A stretch of 6,055 nucleotides of DNA from Wenzhouxiangella sp. (GTDB lineage Bacteria > Pseudomonadota > Gammaproteobacteria > Xanthomonadales > Wenzhouxiangellaceae): assembly GCA_021767625.1 (NCBI GenBank), contig JAASTB010000145.1, forward strand, positions 1 to 6,055, in the 5' to 3' direction. The notes below the pieces were generated by a model. The model was not told where the DNA came from. It made no database searches and worked only from the letters and a program-made list of their open reading frames with translations. The position numbers and the translations under genes are program-made. How positions within the stretch are numbered: position 1 is the first letter of the stretch; each line of letters starts with the position of its first letter. This document shows, piece after piece, positions 4,553-6,055 of this stretch.

Positions 4553-6055
4553 CTAGCGCTCGCCCGCGCCCATCAGCGGCAACGGCACGTGCAGCATCGC
4601 GCAGACCACGCGTAGCAGGTCGAGTTCGTCGTCGACGACTTGTTCGTCGTGGGCCGCGCAGCACAGCAGGGCGGCGACGAGCGAATGCTTGGACTCCGGC
4701 CGCAGGTCGTCGAGTCGTCCCAGAATCTGGTCCAGGCGCCCGGCCCAGGCCTTCACCTCCGGCATCGCCGGCACCTGCCCGTCCAGCTCGGTCATGCCCG
4801 CGGCGAAAGCCGATTCGGCGCCCGCGGGATCTTCCGGGTGGCCGTAGTGGGCCAGGATTGCCATCAACTCGGTCGCCTCGCTCTTGCGGGATGCCAGCTT
4901 GCGGCGGCCCGCCGGCCTGGCCTGCGCCGGGCGGAGCGCATCGCGAATCATCACGTTGACCAGCCTTGTCAGGGAATACTCGAACAGGTCCACCTCGCCG
5001 TCGGCCCGGGCGAGGCCTTCGAGCAGGCGCATGAAAGCCACGAGCTCGGGTTCGGGGCGGCGCCGGATCTGGGGAAAAGCCATCTCGACCAGGGGCAGGC
5101 GCATGGACCGCGGCTGGTCGGACAACGCGTCGTGGAGCTGGCGCACCTGCGCCTCGCTGTCGCCGCCGAGCTTGCGCGCGACCTGCAGGAGCTGGCGTTC
5201 GCGCACTTCCGGGTCTTCGCTCATCAGCAGGCTGCACACCAGTTCCTGCGCCCACTCGTCGGAATGCGCGGCCCGCTCGAGCGGTGCCGGAACGCCCGCG
5301 GCCATGATGGCGGCCGTGAGCGCCTGCTCCATGCCCGGGCGACCGATCTGCTCGGCCAGGCTGCCCAGGTCGGTCACCAGCCGCGCCGGATCGATTCCCT
5401 CGGCCGCTTCCCGCGCCTGCCGGCGCCGCTCGGCCTCTTCGGCTTCGGCCTTGCGCGCCTGGGCGTGGCGATCCATTTCGCGGGCAATGCGCTCGAGCTC
5501 TTCGGGACGAAAGGAGGGATCGATCGCCTCGATGCGCTTTTCCAGCGGCGGGTGGGTGGCGAACATCTGGTAACCCATGCCGGTCGAGAACAGCATGTGG
5601 CCCACTTCTTCGCTGTCGGCAGTGAGGAAGGAGCCGGCGTAGAGCGCGCCGATCTTCTTGAGCGCGTTGCCGATGCCCTCGGGATTGCGGGTGAACTGCA
5701 CGGCCGACGCGTCGGCGAGGAACTCGCGCTGGCGGGAAACCGCGGCCTTGATCCAGCGGCCGAAGAACAAGCCGACGTAGCCGAGCACGACGATCCCCAG
5801 CCCGGCGAGGACCGCCGGGCCGGCGTTGCGACTGTCGCGCGCGAAGCGCGCGGAGTACAGCAGCTTTCGACCGACGATGGCGATGGCCAGGATGCCGAAA
5901 AGGAACCCGATCAGCCGGATATTGAGCCGCATGTCGCCGTTGAGGATATGGCTGAACTCGTGGGCGATGACGCCCTGCAACTCGTCGCGATCGAGGTGCT
6001 CGAGCGTGCCGCGCGTGACCGCCACGGCGGCGTCGGCCGGCGAGAAACCGGCGGC
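4553..6055 (-). CDS. Membrane M48-family zinc metalloprotease with C-terminal extension, 5'-truncated
   Basis: The frame is open to the window edge at 6055. A GTG at 6025 is internal, because the preceding codons read AAGFSPADAA and continue the conserved M48 (F)AAG-S-A-VAVT strand. Counting from the codon at 6055 (500 residues visible), the zinc site is HEFSH (32-36) followed by ILNGD, and the third ligand is E111 in REFLADASA. Hydrophobic segments at about 45-62 and 80-100 are likely membrane spans, giving an HtpX-like layout. HPPLEKRI (168-175) is the usual M48 C-terminal block. An Arg/Glu/Ala-rich, probably coiled-coil stretch (183-220) follows, then about 280 helical residues. Two segments, LARADGEVDLFEY (348-360) and CCAAHDEQVVDDELDLLRVV (465-484), look like the acidic-loop helices of TerB-like domains. 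The likely role is proteolysis of membrane or envelope proteins. The missing N-terminus is probably on the order of 100 residues or more. The stop is the complement of 4553-4555. Confidence 0.9.
   Translation of the reverse strand, partial: AAGFSPADAAVAVTRGTLEHLDRDELQGVIAHEFSHILNGDMRLNIRLIGFLFGILAIAIVGRKLLYSARFARDSRNAGPAVLAGLGIVVLGYVGLFFGRWIKAAVSRQREFLADASAVQFTRNPEGIGNALKKIGALYAGSFLTADSEEVGHMLFSTGMGYQMFATHPPLEKRIEAIDPSFRPEELERIAREMDRHAQARKAEAEEAERRRQAREAAEGIDPARLVTDLGSLAEQIGRPGMEQALTAAIMAAGVPAPLERAAHSDEWAQELVCSLLMSEDPEVRERQLLQVARKLGGDSEAQVRQLHDALSDQPRSMRLPLVEMAFPQIRRRPEPELVAFMRLLEGLARADGEVDLFEYSLTRLVNVMIRDALRPAQARPAGRRKLASRKSEATELMAILAHYGHPEDPAGAESAFAAGMTELDGQVPAMPEVKAWAGRLDQILGRLDDLRPESKHSLVAALLCCAAHDEQVVDDELDLLRVVCAMLHVPLPLMGAGER

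Noticed and set aside
4506..5573. Open frames of 249 (-) and 229 (+) residues overlapping the protease gene
   Set aside because: They are Arg/Pro/Ala- or Ser-rich shadows of the M48 gene, which has a clear HEFSH site and family blocks.
6023..6025. GTG as the true start of the M48 gene
   Set aside because: The frame stays open to the window edge and the upstream residues continue the conserved family sequence, so the gene is truncated by the window.

Overview
The window looks like ordinary chromosome from a GC-rich proteobacterium, most likely a gammaproteobacterium (Xanthomonadales/Chromatiales-like). The evidence is the dense GC-rich coding, a pteridine reductase-type SDR beside a COG1565 methyltransferase, an AlkJ/BetA-type GMC dehydrogenase, and repeat-filled gaps. 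The taxonomic guess is inference; there is no rRNA or marker gene to settle it. I see no tRNA, rRNA, CRISPR array, insertion sequence, phage or plasmid gene.

Layout: (1) 1-192, the C-terminus of an isochorismatase-like hydrolase (+), cut by the window start. (2) 193-495, a convergent gap filled by a long palindrome with perfect 36-bp outer arms, an inner pair of CACGGAA-unit arms, and A/T-rich tracts placed like a bidirectional terminator. (3) 496-1251 (-), a pteridine reductase-like short-chain dehydrogenase. (4) 1230-2420 (+), a MidA/NDUFAF7-family methyltransferase, divergent from the SDR and overlapping its 5' end. (5) 2421-2773, a gap built from four tandem 7-bp repeat arrays that form two inverted pairs in an interleaved A-B-A'-B' order. 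(6) 2774-4384 (+), a complete GMC flavin oxidoreductase. (7) 4385-4552, a second convergent gap holding a diverged copy of the CACGGAA palindrome. (8) 4553-6055 (-), a membrane M48 metalloprotease with a long C-terminal extension; its N-terminus is outside the window.

The genes do not form an obvious pathway: the SDR (reduced pterins), the methyltransferase (in eukaryotes a complex I assembly factor), the alcohol/choline-type dehydrogenase (membrane electron transport) and the protease (envelope quality control) look like neighbouring housekeeping or catabolic genes. The most unusual content is in the gaps. Both convergent junctions carry the same palindrome family, and the single co-directional junction carries the heptamer arrays. 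I found no convincing new multi-gene system; the repeats are the part worth following up.
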